The position numbers were made by a program, and so were the translations under genes. A DNA stretch of 64,000 nucleotides from Floridanema aerugineum. Lineage in GTDB: Bacteria > Cyanobacteriota > Cyanobacteriia > Cyanobacteriales > Aerosakkonemataceae. Positions 52,761-62,185 of this stretch are shown here, piece by piece. The DNA is taken from positions 49,159 to 113,158 of the forward strand of contig NZ_JBHFNQ010000108.1 in NCBI RefSeq assembly GCF_041929345.1. Direction: 5' to 3'. The notes beneath the pieces are model-generated. The model did not search any database. It worked only from the letters and a program-made list of their open reading frames with translations, and was not told where the DNA came from. The number at the start of each line of letters is the position of its first letter. Position 1 is the first letter of the stretch.

Positions 52761-53558
52761 ATGACTTCCACATTCAACAAAAAACTGAAAATCAATCAAT
52801 CTCTTGTACCCTGGCTAGATGTAATCGCCATTATCGCTTGGGGCATTTTGCTGTTAAGATATTGGCTCACAGACCAACTCGGTTTACTAATTCACCCCGA
52901 TTATTTTTGGTTAGTGATTTTCGGTGGCTTTGGGTTATTGACGATCGGTGGCTGGAAAGCATGGCTCATGCTCAAGCCATATCTGAAAAAAAGACCCTAT
53001 CGGAAAAATTTTATTCCCCCACAATCAGAGCAGCATATCACCCTATTTCCCCCTGGTATAAGTAGTATCATCTTAATTACAGCGGCAATGTTAGGATTTT
53101 TAATTTCCCCCCGGATATTTACTAGCCAAATAGCCTTAGAACGAGGAGTTACTGACACTTTGTTAATGACTCGCGCTCAACCTAGAGAATTTAAAACCGC
53201 CAAAAATCCCGAACAACGTACCTTAATTGATTGGGTAAGAACCTTAAATGTTTATCCCGAACCAGACGCTTATACCGAACAAAAAGTAAAAGTAGAAGGA
53301 TTTGTCATTCATCCCCCACAACTGCCAGATAATTATCTGCTAATATCTCGGTTTATAATTACTTGCTGTGCCGCAGATGCCTATCCCGTAGGTTTACCAG
53401 TTAAACTTACCTCATCCCGCAGCACTTTTGCTCCTGATACCTGGTTAAATGTCCAAGGAGAAATGATTACAGAAACTCTATCAGGTAAACGTCAGTTGGT
53501 TATTAATGCTAACTCCCTAACTCCTATTCCTGAACCGAAAAATCCTTACGATTATTAG
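52761..53558 (+). CDS. TIGR03943-family protein, partner of the permease
   Basis: 265 residues. Three hydrophobic segments in the first half (WLDVIAIIAWGILLLRY, FWLVIFGGFGLLTIGGW, ISSIILITAAMLGFLI) and a beta-rich domain from about 150 with YLLISRFIITCCAADAYPVG. This matches the YcgQ-type protein (TIGR03943), encoded next to a DUF318 permease in many bacteria. The CC motif may bind a metal. Gap 77 bp, same strand, so an operon is likely. Confidence 0.85.
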   Translation: MTSTFNKKLKINQSLVPWLDVIAIIAWGILLLRYWLTDQLGLLIHPDYFWLVIFGGFGLLTIGGWKAWLMLKPYLKKRPYRKNFIPPQSEQHITLFPPGISSIILITAAMLGFLISPRIFTSQIALERGVTDTLLMTRAQPREFKTAKNPEQRTLIDWVRTLNVYPEPDAYTEQKVKVEGFVIHPPQLPDNYLLISRFIITCCAADAYPVGLPVKLTSSRSTFAPDTWLNVQGEMITETLSGKRQLVINANSLTPIPEPKNPYDY

Positions 53559-53704
53559 ACGAAAAAATTAGTGCCAGATGGCACAAACAACTATAGCTTC
53601 AACAACTGTTGAAATTTTGGGTTAGCTTTCTTGCCTTGGAACCTTGCAGCCTTGCAGCCTTCCACCTTCTGCCCTCTTGCTTCGTCCTCTATCACCAATT
53701 ACCA

Positions 53705-55216
53705 ATGATCAATCGCACGATCAAAATCAAATCTATTCAATCCCTCGATCGCATCGCCATTACACTGATCGCGGGACTGACTATAGCAATATTCATTCTC
53801 CTATTTCAAGGCGATCACTCTGTACCTCGCGTGCGAAGTTTCACCTGGCAAGATAAACAAATTGGTGTAGAACACGATCGTTTTGTGATTACCTTTACTC
53901 GTCCAATGGATCGCGTCAGCGTAGAAACAAATTTACACATTAATCCACCTTTACCAGGAAAATTTAGTTGGGCAGGACGCAGGTTAGTTTACACTGTAAT
54001 TTCCCCGGCACCTTATGGGACAGAGTATCAACTCAATTTACAAAACGCTACTGATAAATATGCTAAATCGGGAAAAGCCGGAGCAATCTTACAACCATTT
54101 AATGCGAAATTTCGCACCCGCGATCGCGCCTTTGCCTATATAGGTGTAGAAGGACAAAATTCCGGGCAATTAATGTTAGTTAATCTCAGTTCTTCCTCAC
54201 CTAAACCAATAGTCTTAACACCACCAGATTTAGTAGTATCAGACTTTAAACTCTATCCCCAAGGCGATCGCATCTTATTTTTAGCTAACGATCGCAACTC
54301 CCAACGTCAAGGAACTCTACAACAAAAACTTTATGAAGTTACAACTGGTATTCATAATAATTCACCAGAGCCAGAACCAGTCTCTAAAGAACCAGCCGGA
54401 AAATTAAAGTTAGTTTTAGACAATAAAGATTATCAAATCTTGAAATTCGATTTATCTCCTGATGGGGAAACAATCGTTATGCAACTCGTAAGTCGGCGCA
54501 ACCCTGGCGATTTTGGCATCTGGACTTTACAGGCTAATTCTGCACCAAAACCTTTACCAGGACAACCAGGAGGCGAATTTTTAATTACCCCAGATAGCAA
54601 AGCTTTAGCTGTTACTCAAGGACAAGGATTAGCGATAGTTCCCTTAACAGGTTCCCAAGATCAACCATTAGATTTTCTGCCCAAATATGGCTCGATTTTA
54701 GCCTTTTCTAGAGATGGTTTAGCCGCAGCAACAGTAAAATTTAACCAGGACTTTACCCGATCGCTATTTCTCGTCAACACTCAAGGTACAGAACAAGAAT
54801 TACAACGCATTAATGGCTCAATACTCGATGCCCAATTCGACCCCACAGGCGAAACCCTTTATTGTCTGTTAACTAAACTTGTCGCCAGTGAACAATATCA
54901 AGAACAGCCATATATTGTCGCTATTAACCTTAAAACCAGAGAAACTAAAAAGCTGTTAGAATTCTCCCCTAATCAGCGACAAGTACAAATAAATTTATCT
55001 CCTGACGGCATAGCTTTATTATTTGATCAACCATTAATCTCACCTCAACCCGCAGCCGGAATCTCTGACGCAGTGCGAACAGATGATAACGCCGCAATTA
55101 TTACTAGTCGTTTATGGTTACTACCGATTTCTGCAATTAATACCACCGACGCATCAACAATTCCCCAACCAGAAGAACTCCCAATCACAGGAGTTCGTCC
55201 TGTTTGGCTACCTTGA
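53705..55216 (+). CDS. Membrane-anchored Ig-like/beta-propeller protein
   Basis: About 503 residues from ATG 53705 (MINRTIKIK); the upstream part of the frame looks like untranslated repeat DNA. One N-terminal TM segment (ITLIAGLTIAIFILLF), then an Ig-like domain about 45-140 (FVITFTRPMDRVSVETNLHI, typical of Big_5 domains) and a TolB-like propeller from about 145 to the end (LILF-type blades: GDRILFLANDRNSQRQ, DLSPDGETIVMQLVS, SLDATFD-like LDAQFDPTGETLY). No enzymatic motif. Role unknown, perhaps envelope interaction. Confidence 0.8.
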   Translation: MINRTIKIKSIQSLDRIAITLIAGLTIAIFILLFQGDHSVPRVRSFTWQDKQIGVEHDRFVITFTRPMDRVSVETNLHINPPLPGKFSWAGRRLVYTVISPAPYGTEYQLNLQNATDKYAKSGKAGAILQPFNAKFRTRDRAFAYIGVEGQNSGQLMLVNLSSSSPKPIVLTPPDLVVSDFKLYPQGDRILFLANDRNSQRQGTLQQKLYEVTTGIHNNSPEPEPVSKEPAGKLKLVLDNKDYQILKFDLSPDGETIVMQLVSRRNPGDFGIWTLQANSAPKPLPGQPGGEFLITPDSKALAVTQGQGLAIVPLTGSQDQPLDFLPKYGSILAFSRDGLAAATVKFNQDFTRSLFLVNTQGTEQELQRINGSILDAQFDPTGETLYCLLTKLVASEQYQEQPYIVAINLKTRETKKLLEFSPNQRQVQINLSPDGIALLFDQPLISPQPAAGISDAVRTDDNAAIITSRLWLLPISAINTTDASTIPQPEELPITGVRPVWLP

Positions 55217-55480
55217 TTAAAAAAATCTTTTCCCTAACATCCTTTACCGAAACGATCGATCCCGATCGGGTAACAAATATTTGTTCCTTGTTGCCTATTC
55301 CCTCATTGCCTAAAATTAGGTATAACACCCTACATCAATAAATCCAAGGAATACGGGTAGACTAAAGTTGACCTACGGTATCAGGAAAGTTTTTGGTTTT
55401 GCATTTTTAGATTTCAGCAAAAATTTCCCTCTCTGAACTAAATAATCAAAGCTAGAAACTTTTCTTTTTCAAGGGAAGCA

Positions 55481-57217
55481 ATGGAAATACAGGAATTTCT
55501 CACTCGCTATAAACAGGGAGAACGCGATTTTGCTGGTGTCGATTTAAGTAGAGCTATTCTTACAGGTATCAACTTACAAGACATCAACCTCACTGGCGCT
55601 AATCTCACAGGTGCTAATCTCAGCTGGTCATTTTTTAATCGTGCTCAATTAGCTAACGCTTGTCTTCGCCAAGCAGATCTCCGCCATGTTACTTTTACTA
55701 GTGCTAATCTCAGTCAAGCAATTTTAAGTGGTGTAAACTTAACTAAAGCAGATTTACATTTCGCTAATTTGTCAAATTCTGATTTAAATTGGGCAGTCTT
55801 AGAACAAGCCGATCTCACTAGCGCAAATCTCCAAGGCGCGAAACTAGATCAAAGTAATTTGGAACAAGCAAAGTTAATTCAAGCGCAATTAATGCAAGCC
55901 GAATTAATGGAAGCAAATTTGCGAAGATCGCAGTTAATTAATGCTAACTTAAATGGGGCTAACTTGCGGGAAGCTAATTTAGAATTAGCCGACTTACGAG
56001 ATGCAACTTTAATCGGGAGTAATTTAACTGAAGCCAACTTAAATGGCGTTTGTTTGCGGGGTGCAGATTTGAGCGAAGCAGATTTACATCGGGTAATAAT
56101 GACTGGTGCAGATTTGAGTGATGCTTGTCTGAGTAGTGCAGATTTAAGTCGGGCTAATTTAGCTGGTTCCTATCTATTAAAAACTAGTTTTAGAAAAGCT
56201 TATTTATTAAGGGCTATTCTGGAAAATGTGTTAATGTTACGCGCTGATTTAAGTGAAGCAAATTTTCGCGGCTCTAACTTAAAAAGAGCCGATATCAGTG
56301 GTGCTTATTTGTGTGATACAACTTTGAGTGAAACTGATTTAACAGAGGCTTTGTTCTTGGAAAGCAGTTTGATTCGGGTAAAATTGGATCGATCGCAAAT
56401 GACAGGCTGTTGTATTTATAATTGGCAACTAGAAGATGTGGATCTTTCCCAAATTGATTGTGATTATGTTTATACTGGGTTTAATTATGCTACTAAAAGC
56501 CCAACCGATCGCTATCCCAGCGGGCGCAATTTAAAACCCGGAGAGTTAGCACAGCAATATCGGGAAGAGAATTCCTATATCAAAATTAACTTTAAAGAAG
56601 CACCCTCTTGGGAAGCCTTAATTTTTTCACTAGCTAAACTTGAACAAGATTTCCCTAACCTAAAACTCACAATTAAATCTTTTGAATCAGTCGCAGGCGG
56701 TTATCTATTAAAGATTAGTTGCAATCGCCCCGTAAATAGCAAAAATTTGCGATCGCGTTGGGCAGATACTTACTTAAATATGTTTCAAAAACTTCAAGTA
56801 AAACGCCAGAAAATCCTCACGTTACTAAATATAATAGAAGACAAGACTCAGCATATTCTAACACCAAAAAAATCAATAGTAACAACACCACCCCCAGAAC
56901 CAATGAACGAAGAAAATCTTAATTTGTACCGCGAAGTAGTCCAGCAAATTGAAATAATTATTATGTCTCAAACCCCAGAAAAATTAGTTGAAAGTATCCA
57001 AAGGTTACTGAATTTTATTAATGTAAAAGGCATTGCCACCGAAGAAATTACCAACAAAATTATTGGTCAAGCAATCCTACGTCGCGCCAAACAAGATCAA
57101 CCCTTTCAAAAACAACTCATACAGTGGGAAAAAAGCGCTGCACCAGCAATTCGTCTTTCTCCAATAGGTTCAGCCATCAGATCGGCGATCGCCATCCTCT
57201 GGCAAGAATCCCAATAA
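55481..57217 (+). CDS. Long pentapeptide-repeat protein with C-terminal helical domain
   Basis: 578 residues. A short N-terminus (MEIQEFLTRYKQGERDFAGV) leads into about 55 pentapeptides of the A(D/N)LXX type (20-300) that should form a long beta-helix. Then comes a Cys-containing section (MTGCCIYNWQLEDVDLSQID, CDYVYTGFNYATKS) and a folded domain of about 200 residues (SWEALIFSLAKLEQDFPNLK ... AILRRAKQDQPFQ) without a motif I know. The family is common in filamentous cyanobacteria. No signal peptide. Upstream DNA (55217-55480) shows nothing I can name. Confidence 0.85.
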   Translation: MEIQEFLTRYKQGERDFAGVDLSRAILTGINLQDINLTGANLTGANLSWSFFNRAQLANACLRQADLRHVTFTSANLSQAILSGVNLTKADLHFANLSNSDLNWAVLEQADLTSANLQGAKLDQSNLEQAKLIQAQLMQAELMEANLRRSQLINANLNGANLREANLELADLRDATLIGSNLTEANLNGVCLRGADLSEADLHRVIMTGADLSDACLSSADLSRANLAGSYLLKTSFRKAYLLRAILENVLMLRADLSEANFRGSNLKRADISGAYLCDTTLSETDLTEALFLESSLIRVKLDRSQMTGCCIYNWQLEDVDLSQIDCDYVYTGFNYATKSPTDRYPSGRNLKPGELAQQYREENSYIKINFKEAPSWEALIFSLAKLEQDFPNLKLTIKSFESVAGGYLLKISCNRPVNSKNLRSRWADTYLNMFQKLQVKRQKILTLLNIIEDKTQHILTPKKSIVTTPPPEPMNEENLNLYREVVQQIEIIIMSQTPEKLVESIQRLLNFINVKGIATEEITNKIIGQAILRRAKQDQPFQKQLIQWEKSAAPAIRLSPIGSAIRSAIAILWQESQ

Positions 57218-57223
57218 ATTTAA

Positions 57224-58369
57224 TTAGGTTCGTTGTAGAGACTTTAGTCTTGAAATTGTTTGACAATACTTTTCCACTATCTGTAAAATCCGTTCAGAGG
57301 CATGACCATCACCAAAAGGATTAACAGCTGTTGCCATTGCTTGATATGACTCCCGATTACACAATAATTCAGTAGTAGTAGAAAAGATCCGATCGGGATT
57401 AGTACCAACTAATTTAGCTGTACCAGCTGCGATCGCCTCTGGACGTTCCGTAGTCTCTCGCAAAACTAACACAGGTTTCCCCAAACTCGGCGCTTCTTCC
57501 TGAAGTCCACCAGAATCAGTTAATAACAAATAACAACCCTGAATCGCTGCCACTAATTCTGTATAATCCAAAGGTTCTGTCAAGAAAACTCGCGGATGAT
57601 TCCCCAAAATTTCCTTTAACGGTTCTCGAACAATCGGATTCCGATGTAAAGGTAATAATAAAGCAGTGTCAGGAAACTTCTCTAAAATTAACAAGAAACC
57701 TTTAGCAATATCTTTTAAAGGTTCACCCCAATTTTCCCGCCGATGAACTGTGGCTAATAAAGTCCGATATTTCTGCCAATCTAAATTCGGAATATTACAA
57801 GTAGGATTTTGCTTCGCTACAGTTAATAAGGCATCAATTACTGTATTCCCAGTTTGGTGAATTTCTCCTACAACTCCCGATCGCTGCAAATTTTCCACCG
57901 CTAAAGCAGTCGGCGCAAAATGTAATTGCGTAATTTGGGAAATTAACCTTCGATTCGCTTCTTCTGGATAAGGATTAAATAAGTCATCCGTTCTCAATCC
58001 CGCCTCCACATGACCAACAGGAATCTTTTGGTAAAATGCGGCTAACGCAGCAGCAAAAGCAGTGCTAGTATCTCCTTGAACGATCGCCAAATCAGGCTGT
58101 ACTTCTGTAAATAAACTTTCCAACCCTGACAAACTACGACAAGTAATATCCGTCAGCGTTTGCTGATGTTGCATAATCGCTAAATCGCGATCGGCATCAA
58201 TTTTAAACAACCCCATCACTTGTGCCACCATCTCTCGATGCTGACCTGTTAACACTACTTGTGTTTTAAAAGCAGGCGATCGCTTCAACTGTTGAATAAC
58301 CGGAGCTAGTTTAATCGCTTCTGGTCGCGTTCCTAAAATAATACAGACTTTGTAGACAGATTCAGGCAT
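57224..58369 (-). CDS. wecB: UDP-N-acetylglucosamine 2-epimerase (non-hydrolysing)
   Basis: 381 residues. GT-B-fold family signatures: GTRPEAIKLAPVIQQL, GDTSTAFAAALAAFY, VEAGLRTDDLFNPYPEEANR, HRRENWGEPL, LTDSGGLQEEAPSLGKPVLV and LRETTERPEA. It interconverts UDP-GlcNAc and UDP-ManNAc for surface polysaccharides. Ends 6 bp from the convergent pentapeptide gene. A hairpin (ATCGGGT/ACCCGAT, 58483-58501) lies in its upstream region and could be regulatory. Confidence 0.93.
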   Translation of the reverse strand: MPESVYKVCIILGTRPEAIKLAPVIQQLKRSPAFKTQVVLTGQHREMVAQVMGLFKIDADRDLAIMQHQQTLTDITCRSLSGLESLFTEVQPDLAIVQGDTSTAFAAALAAFYQKIPVGHVEAGLRTDDLFNPYPEEANRRLISQITQLHFAPTALAVENLQRSGVVGEIHQTGNTVIDALLTVAKQNPTCNIPNLDWQKYRTLLATVHRRENWGEPLKDIAKGFLLILEKFPDTALLLPLHRNPIVREPLKEILGNHPRVFLTEPLDYTELVAAIQGCYLLLTDSGGLQEEAPSLGKPVLVLRETTERPEAIAAGTAKLVGTNPDRIFSTTTELLCNRESYQAMATAVNPFGDGHASERILQIVEKYCQTISRLKSLQRT

Positions 58370-58720
58370 AAAAATCCCAAGTTAGTACAAGTTGGCAGAA
58401 GGCTCCAAGCAAAGAAGGTTTTTACAACAGCCTTTTCACTTATTTTTAACTGAATAGTTATTTCTGCCACGCTACGCTAGTTATCGGGTGAACTACCCGA
58501 TCGTATATCTTATAGCAACTGCCAAACTGAATCTTGAAATTATTAATTGTCTTCGACTGCTACACTTCCTTCAACTTCAAAATGCAAGCCAAAGCTCAAA
58601 ACTTCCCCTCTATCCTGTCTTAACTTAAAACTCTCTCACTCAACACAAAAAATTTTCCATGAAAAAACCCGGCTGCTACCGGGCCTTAGAACCGTTATCA
58701 GAAACGGCTAGCTAGGGTCC
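58370..58720. other. Intergenic region with hairpin and terminator
   Basis: 351 bp without a gene. It holds the ATCGGGT hairpin at 58483-58501, the wecB promoter region and the terminator at 58662. I see no further frame with coding character. Confidence 0.5.
58662..58683 (-). terminator. Rho-independent terminator
   Basis: On the minus strand CCCGG TAGCAG CCGGG is followed by TTTTTT. It serves the small membrane gene at 58721. Confidence 0.85.
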
Positions 58721-59107
58721 TTAGATGGAAGAATCAACATCACAAGTCAAAGGACAAGCTGCATACACAGAACTATGACTTGGGTTTTCATCTCCACGCA
58801 ACCAATTTAACCAAGATACTTCTTGGGGATTCACTCCTTTAAAAGAAAGCATCGCTGCGCCAGCAATAATTGTTAACACATTCAAACCAATTAAACCGCC
58901 AGCAACTAACAAAACCGCACTAACTGGCATGATTGATTGCAGAGCGATCGACAACACCGATCCCACTACCACCATCAACATCACGATCGGGAAACCTACT
59001 ACCAACAAGCAAACCGATAACGTAAACGTCCAAATCAGAAAACTTTTAATTGTGCCAAATGAATAAGACTTGGTTGAGTTGAGGCTTTTTGCTAAAACCA
59101 TACCCAT
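58721..59107 (-). CDS. Small membrane protein of unknown function
   Basis: 128 residues. Two or three membrane segments (IWTFTLSVCLLVVGFPIVML, VSAVLLVAGGLIGLNVLTII), short loops, and a polar C-terminal tail with VSWLNWLRGDENPSH and two cysteines. No signal or family I recognise. Its own terminator follows, so it is a single transcription unit. Confidence 0.65.
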   Translation of the reverse strand: MGMVLAKSLNSTKSYSFGTIKSFLIWTFTLSVCLLVVGFPIVMLMVVVGSVLSIALQSIMPVSAVLLVAGGLIGLNVLTIIAGAAMLSFKGVNPQEVSWLNWLRGDENPSHSSVYAACPLTCDVDSSI

Positions 59108-59729
59108 CTCTCCTTGAGTAATCTCAAATTATTGGACTTGGCTAAAATCTCGTACTGTGCATCCCAGCTTCTTTACCTGGTGGTTCTAAGTATATATTAA
59201 AGTTTTGATGAAGATGAGCGATCGTTCAACAAACTTTACATTCGCCAGTTGACATTTATGTTCCTGCAAAACCGTCACAAATTTTCAGCTGAAAATGCTG
59301 ATAAACCATTAAATTTAAAAGTACCGCTTCTGTGTGGCATCTCTCTACAGATAGACCCTGCCGTAAACCTATTTCCCCCGCCATCCAGCAATCATTAGAA
59401 AACTATTTACTTAACATTTCTTATACTTTATGACAGTTGTTCTCATAATTTGTTTATGAAAATTACAACAACCAACCCAAGCCGCAACAGAGAGCACAGC
59501 AGACAAGAGGACTCTTGAGAATCCTTCTTTCACCGCATCAGGAGCGTCAGAAGCGTCCCCCTTGCGCGTTCCCTTACCTAAGCAACAAACCATCAGCCAA
59601 CTTTACCTAAAATTTAAAAATTAATGTTGCTCAACAGAAATTTTTGGGAAAACTTCATATAGAAGAGATATGGGCTGTCGGCTCTATCCCAAGACCAAAG
59701 TTTCCTATTCTCATAAATCCAACAGACTT
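59108..59729. other. Intergenic region upstream of pilT
   Basis: 622 bp. It must contain the promoters of the small membrane gene (minus) and pilT (plus). A minus-strand frame of 60 codons (59411-59593) has no coding character. I see no repeats of the families found elsewhere in this window. Confidence 0.5.
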
Positions 59730-61283
59730 ATGACAGACTCAAACCGCCCACAAACGCCTCCTCCACCCGGTTCTCGCCCCCTTCCTCCCGGAGGAATGCC
59801 GCCAGCAGCCAGGAGAGTGCCACCCGCACAAGCAACTCCCGGAGCAGCCCAGCGGTATACAGATGAAACCATGCCCTTGCCTCCCGGTGCCAGACCACCC
59901 GGAGTACCACCAACCAACCCAGGTGTACCTCCTCGCACCCCAGGAGCAGGGGCAACACAGCAAGTGGCGCGGACTCAGGGTAACGGAGCAACACAGCAAG
60001 TGGCGCGGACTCAGGGTGCAGGTGCAACACAACCAATGGCGGGAATGCCAGATACCGCTGCTACACAACCGCTATCTTCAGCACCACGCACCGCACCACC
60101 CTCAGCACCACCCTCAGCACCACCAAGAACACAGCAAACTCCTCCCCCATCAGCACCACCAACTGCACCAGCACAACTGGCTTCAGTTGCATCTTCTGGC
60201 AATGGTTTTGGCCCTTCACCTGGACAACCCACCCTAGCAGAAATAGTGAAAAACGCCTTTGAAAACGGGATTTCCGATATTCACGCTGGTGTGGGAGAAA
60301 AGCCCCGTTTCCGTAAGCGGGGCGACATCAACGCTACGGATTACCCCGAAACTGATTACCCCACCTTTATGAGTTGGTTACAAGAGGTGATGACAGACGA
60401 GGAAATTCAGAAATTTGAAGAACATCTGGATTTTGACGGCGTAACTCAGTACGAGTTCTCCCGCGCCCGGATCAACGTTTTCGGCTCAATGAAAGGCCCA
60501 GCCTTGGTAATGCGCTTAATTCCCAACAATATCTTGTCAATGGAGCAGTTAAATTTGCCTCCAGTGTTTAAAGATATCTGCCATTACCACAAAGGTTTGA
60601 TCTTGGTGACAGGGCCAACTGGATCGGGTAAATCCACCACGATGGCAGCGATGATCGATTACATCAACAAGAACATGGCTAAGCACATTATCACGATCGA
60701 AGACCCGATCGAATTTGTGCATACCAGTCGAATGTCTTTGATTAAACACCGCGAAGTCGGACAACATACCCGTAAATTTGACAACGCCTTGAAAGCAGCT
60801 TTGCGGGAAGACCCAGACTTGATTCTAGTCGGTGAAATGCGGGACAAAGAAACTGTGAACACCGCTCTCAAAGCTGCCCAAACAGGTCACTTAGTCGCAG
60901 GTACCCTGCACACAAATAGCGCGGTGAAAACAATTGAGCGGATTCTTAACCTATACTCCGCAGAAGAACAACCCTCAATGAAAGTTGCGATCGCAGAATC
61001 CCTAGTCGCAATTGTCGCTCAAGGATTGTGCAAAACCACAGACGGCAAACGTGCCGCCTATCACGATATCCTCATCAATACCGACGCGATTAAAGAATAC
61101 ATTATCCAAGGTAAGTACGAAGAAATTAGTGGGATAATGCTGAAGTCCAAATTCGACGGAATGCAAACTATGAACCAAGCACTCTTAGCTTTGTATCAAG
61201 AAGGTCGCATTACTGAAGAAGAAGCTTTGGAAAAATCACCCACTCCTAACGAAATGGCTCAATTCCTCCGAGGTCGTGTTTAG
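59730..61283 (+). CDS. pilT: Type IV pilus retraction ATPase, PilT family
   Basis: About 517 residues from ATG 59730 (MTDSNRPQTPPPP). Residues 1-170 are Pro/Ala/Gln-rich with duplicated QQVARTQG segments (DNA 59958-60030). The ATPase core from about 175 has Walker A GPTGSGKSTTM near 295, LREDPDLILVGEMRD (Walker B/Asp box), GHLVAGTLHTNSAVKTIERI (His box) and a C-terminal EEEALEKSPTPNEM. It powers pilus retraction for twitching and phototaxis. The long Pro-rich extension is unlike PilT of E. coli-type models. It sits at a spacing of 89 bp before the KaiB-like gene. Confidence 0.92.
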   Translation: MTDSNRPQTPPPPGSRPLPPGGMPPAARRVPPAQATPGAAQRYTDETMPLPPGARPPGVPPTNPGVPPRTPGAGATQQVARTQGNGATQQVARTQGAGATQPMAGMPDTAATQPLSSAPRTAPPSAPPSAPPRTQQTPPPSAPPTAPAQLASVASSGNGFGPSPGQPTLAEIVKNAFENGISDIHAGVGEKPRFRKRGDINATDYPETDYPTFMSWLQEVMTDEEIQKFEEHLDFDGVTQYEFSRARINVFGSMKGPALVMRLIPNNILSMEQLNLPPVFKDICHYHKGLILVTGPTGSGKSTTMAAMIDYINKNMAKHIITIEDPIEFVHTSRMSLIKHREVGQHTRKFDNALKAALREDPDLILVGEMRDKETVNTALKAAQTGHLVAGTLHTNSAVKTIERILNLYSAEEQPSMKVAIAESLVAIVAQGLCKTTDGKRAAYHDILINTDAIKEYIIQGKYEEISGIMLKSKFDGMQTMNQALLALYQEGRITEEEALEKSPTPNEMAQFLRGRV

Positions 61284-61295
61284 CACTAAAATTAA

Positions 61296-61338
61296 AAAGG
61301 CAAAAGGAATGATATTTTATCTATTCTTTTGCCTTTCT
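61296..61338 (+). terminator. Hairpin after pilT, weak terminator
   Basis: AAAGGCAAAAGGAAT pairs with ATTCTTTTGCCTTT with one bulge and a 12-nt loop; a pyrimidine-rich tract follows but not a true T-run. Confidence 0.5.
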
Positions 61339-61371
61339 CCTTCCTCTTTCTGCCCTTTTTGAATAGTTGCC

Positions 61372-62130
61372 TTGAACCAAAATCATCCTCAGTTGCCGGA
61401 ACTTTTTAAAGGCATTGCACTGTTTACTCCAGGTGGAGATCTCATTTATTGCATTGACCCCAATAAACAAGGTCGATGGCATTTAGATTTATGTGCCGGG
61501 TTACAGGAAATGCTCGGACTGTCAGAACCTCCACATTTTTTAGTACCTTGCTACACTGCTACTATTGATAAATGGTTAGACCCGCGCCGTCAAAAATTAC
61601 GCATTTCTGCCGAAGCTTACCCTTTAGTAATGCGACATCAAGCATTACTAAATGCAGTCTTTGGCATTGATAATTTAGTTTGGCAACTTGCACCTTGGCA
61701 AGAAGGTCTTTGTGACTCAATTGTTTTGGGTACTTATCGGGAACAATTTCCTCAACTTTGGGAAGAAAATGACTTAGTAGTGCGGTTTGAAAGGAATGGT
61801 TTAATTAATTATTTTCAACACAAAAACGATGGCTCTCATCTTTTACCTCCAGAATCTCAAGGTTATGTGTTGCGTTTGTTTGTGTCAAATTACAGTGTAG
61901 CGACAGAAAGAATTCTGCAAAATTTATATAACTTGTTAGAAGAATCTCTTAATTGTCCCTATACATTAAAAGTAATTGATGTTTTTAAACATCCAGAACA
62001 AGCTGAAGCCGACCAAGTTTCTGCTACACCAACTTTGGTAAAAGTATGGCCTAAACCTATTAAAAGAATTGTTGGTGAAATAGAAGATATGAATAAAATT
62101 TTACGCTTGTTGTTGCCTCCAGATGTTTAA
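61372..62130 (+). CDS. KaiB-fold domain protein with a novel N-terminal domain
   Basis: 252 residues starting at TTG 61372 (no ATG for about 40 codons). The C-terminal third is a KaiB-like thioredoxin fold (YVLRLFVSNYSVATERILQN, LNCPYTLKVIDVFKHPEQAE, DQVSATPTLVKVWPKPIKRI, GEIEDMNKILRLL). This fold occurs in KaiB and in the sensor half of kinase SasA. Residues 1-150 (LFKGIALFTPGGDLIYCID, QGRWHLDLCAGLQEMLG, VWQLAPWQEGLCDSIV) are a domain I do not recognise, with several Cys and Trp. It follows pilT on the same strand. Confidence 0.82.
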   Translation: MNQNHPQLPELFKGIALFTPGGDLIYCIDPNKQGRWHLDLCAGLQEMLGLSEPPHFLVPCYTATIDKWLDPRRQKLRISAEAYPLVMRHQALLNAVFGIDNLVWQLAPWQEGLCDSIVLGTYREQFPQLWEENDLVVRFERNGLINYFQHKNDGSHLLPPESQGYVLRLFVSNYSVATERILQNLYNLLEESLNCPYTLKVIDVFKHPEQAEADQVSATPTLVKVWPKPIKRIVGEIEDMNKILRLLLPPDV

Positions 62131-62135
62131 AAATA

Positions 62136-62185
62136 GTTCGTTGTAAGCACTGAAGTGCTTAACGACTGAAGTCGTTACAACGAAC
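62136..62185. repeat. Nested palindrome between convergent genes
   Basis: GTTCGTTGTA (62136-62145) and its reverse complement (62176-62185) enclose GCACTGAAGTGC and AACGACTGAAGTCGTT hairpins. It fills the space between the KaiB-like gene and the NHL gene and may terminate transcription from both. Confidence 0.8.

Noticed and set aside
59411..59593. Minus-strand frame of 60 codons upstream of pilT
   Set aside because: Low-complexity start, no Shine-Dalgarno and no relation to neighbours; likely chance.
59711..60237. Several minus-strand and shifted frames over the pilT N-terminus
   Set aside because: Shadows of the GC-rich Pro codons in the real gene.
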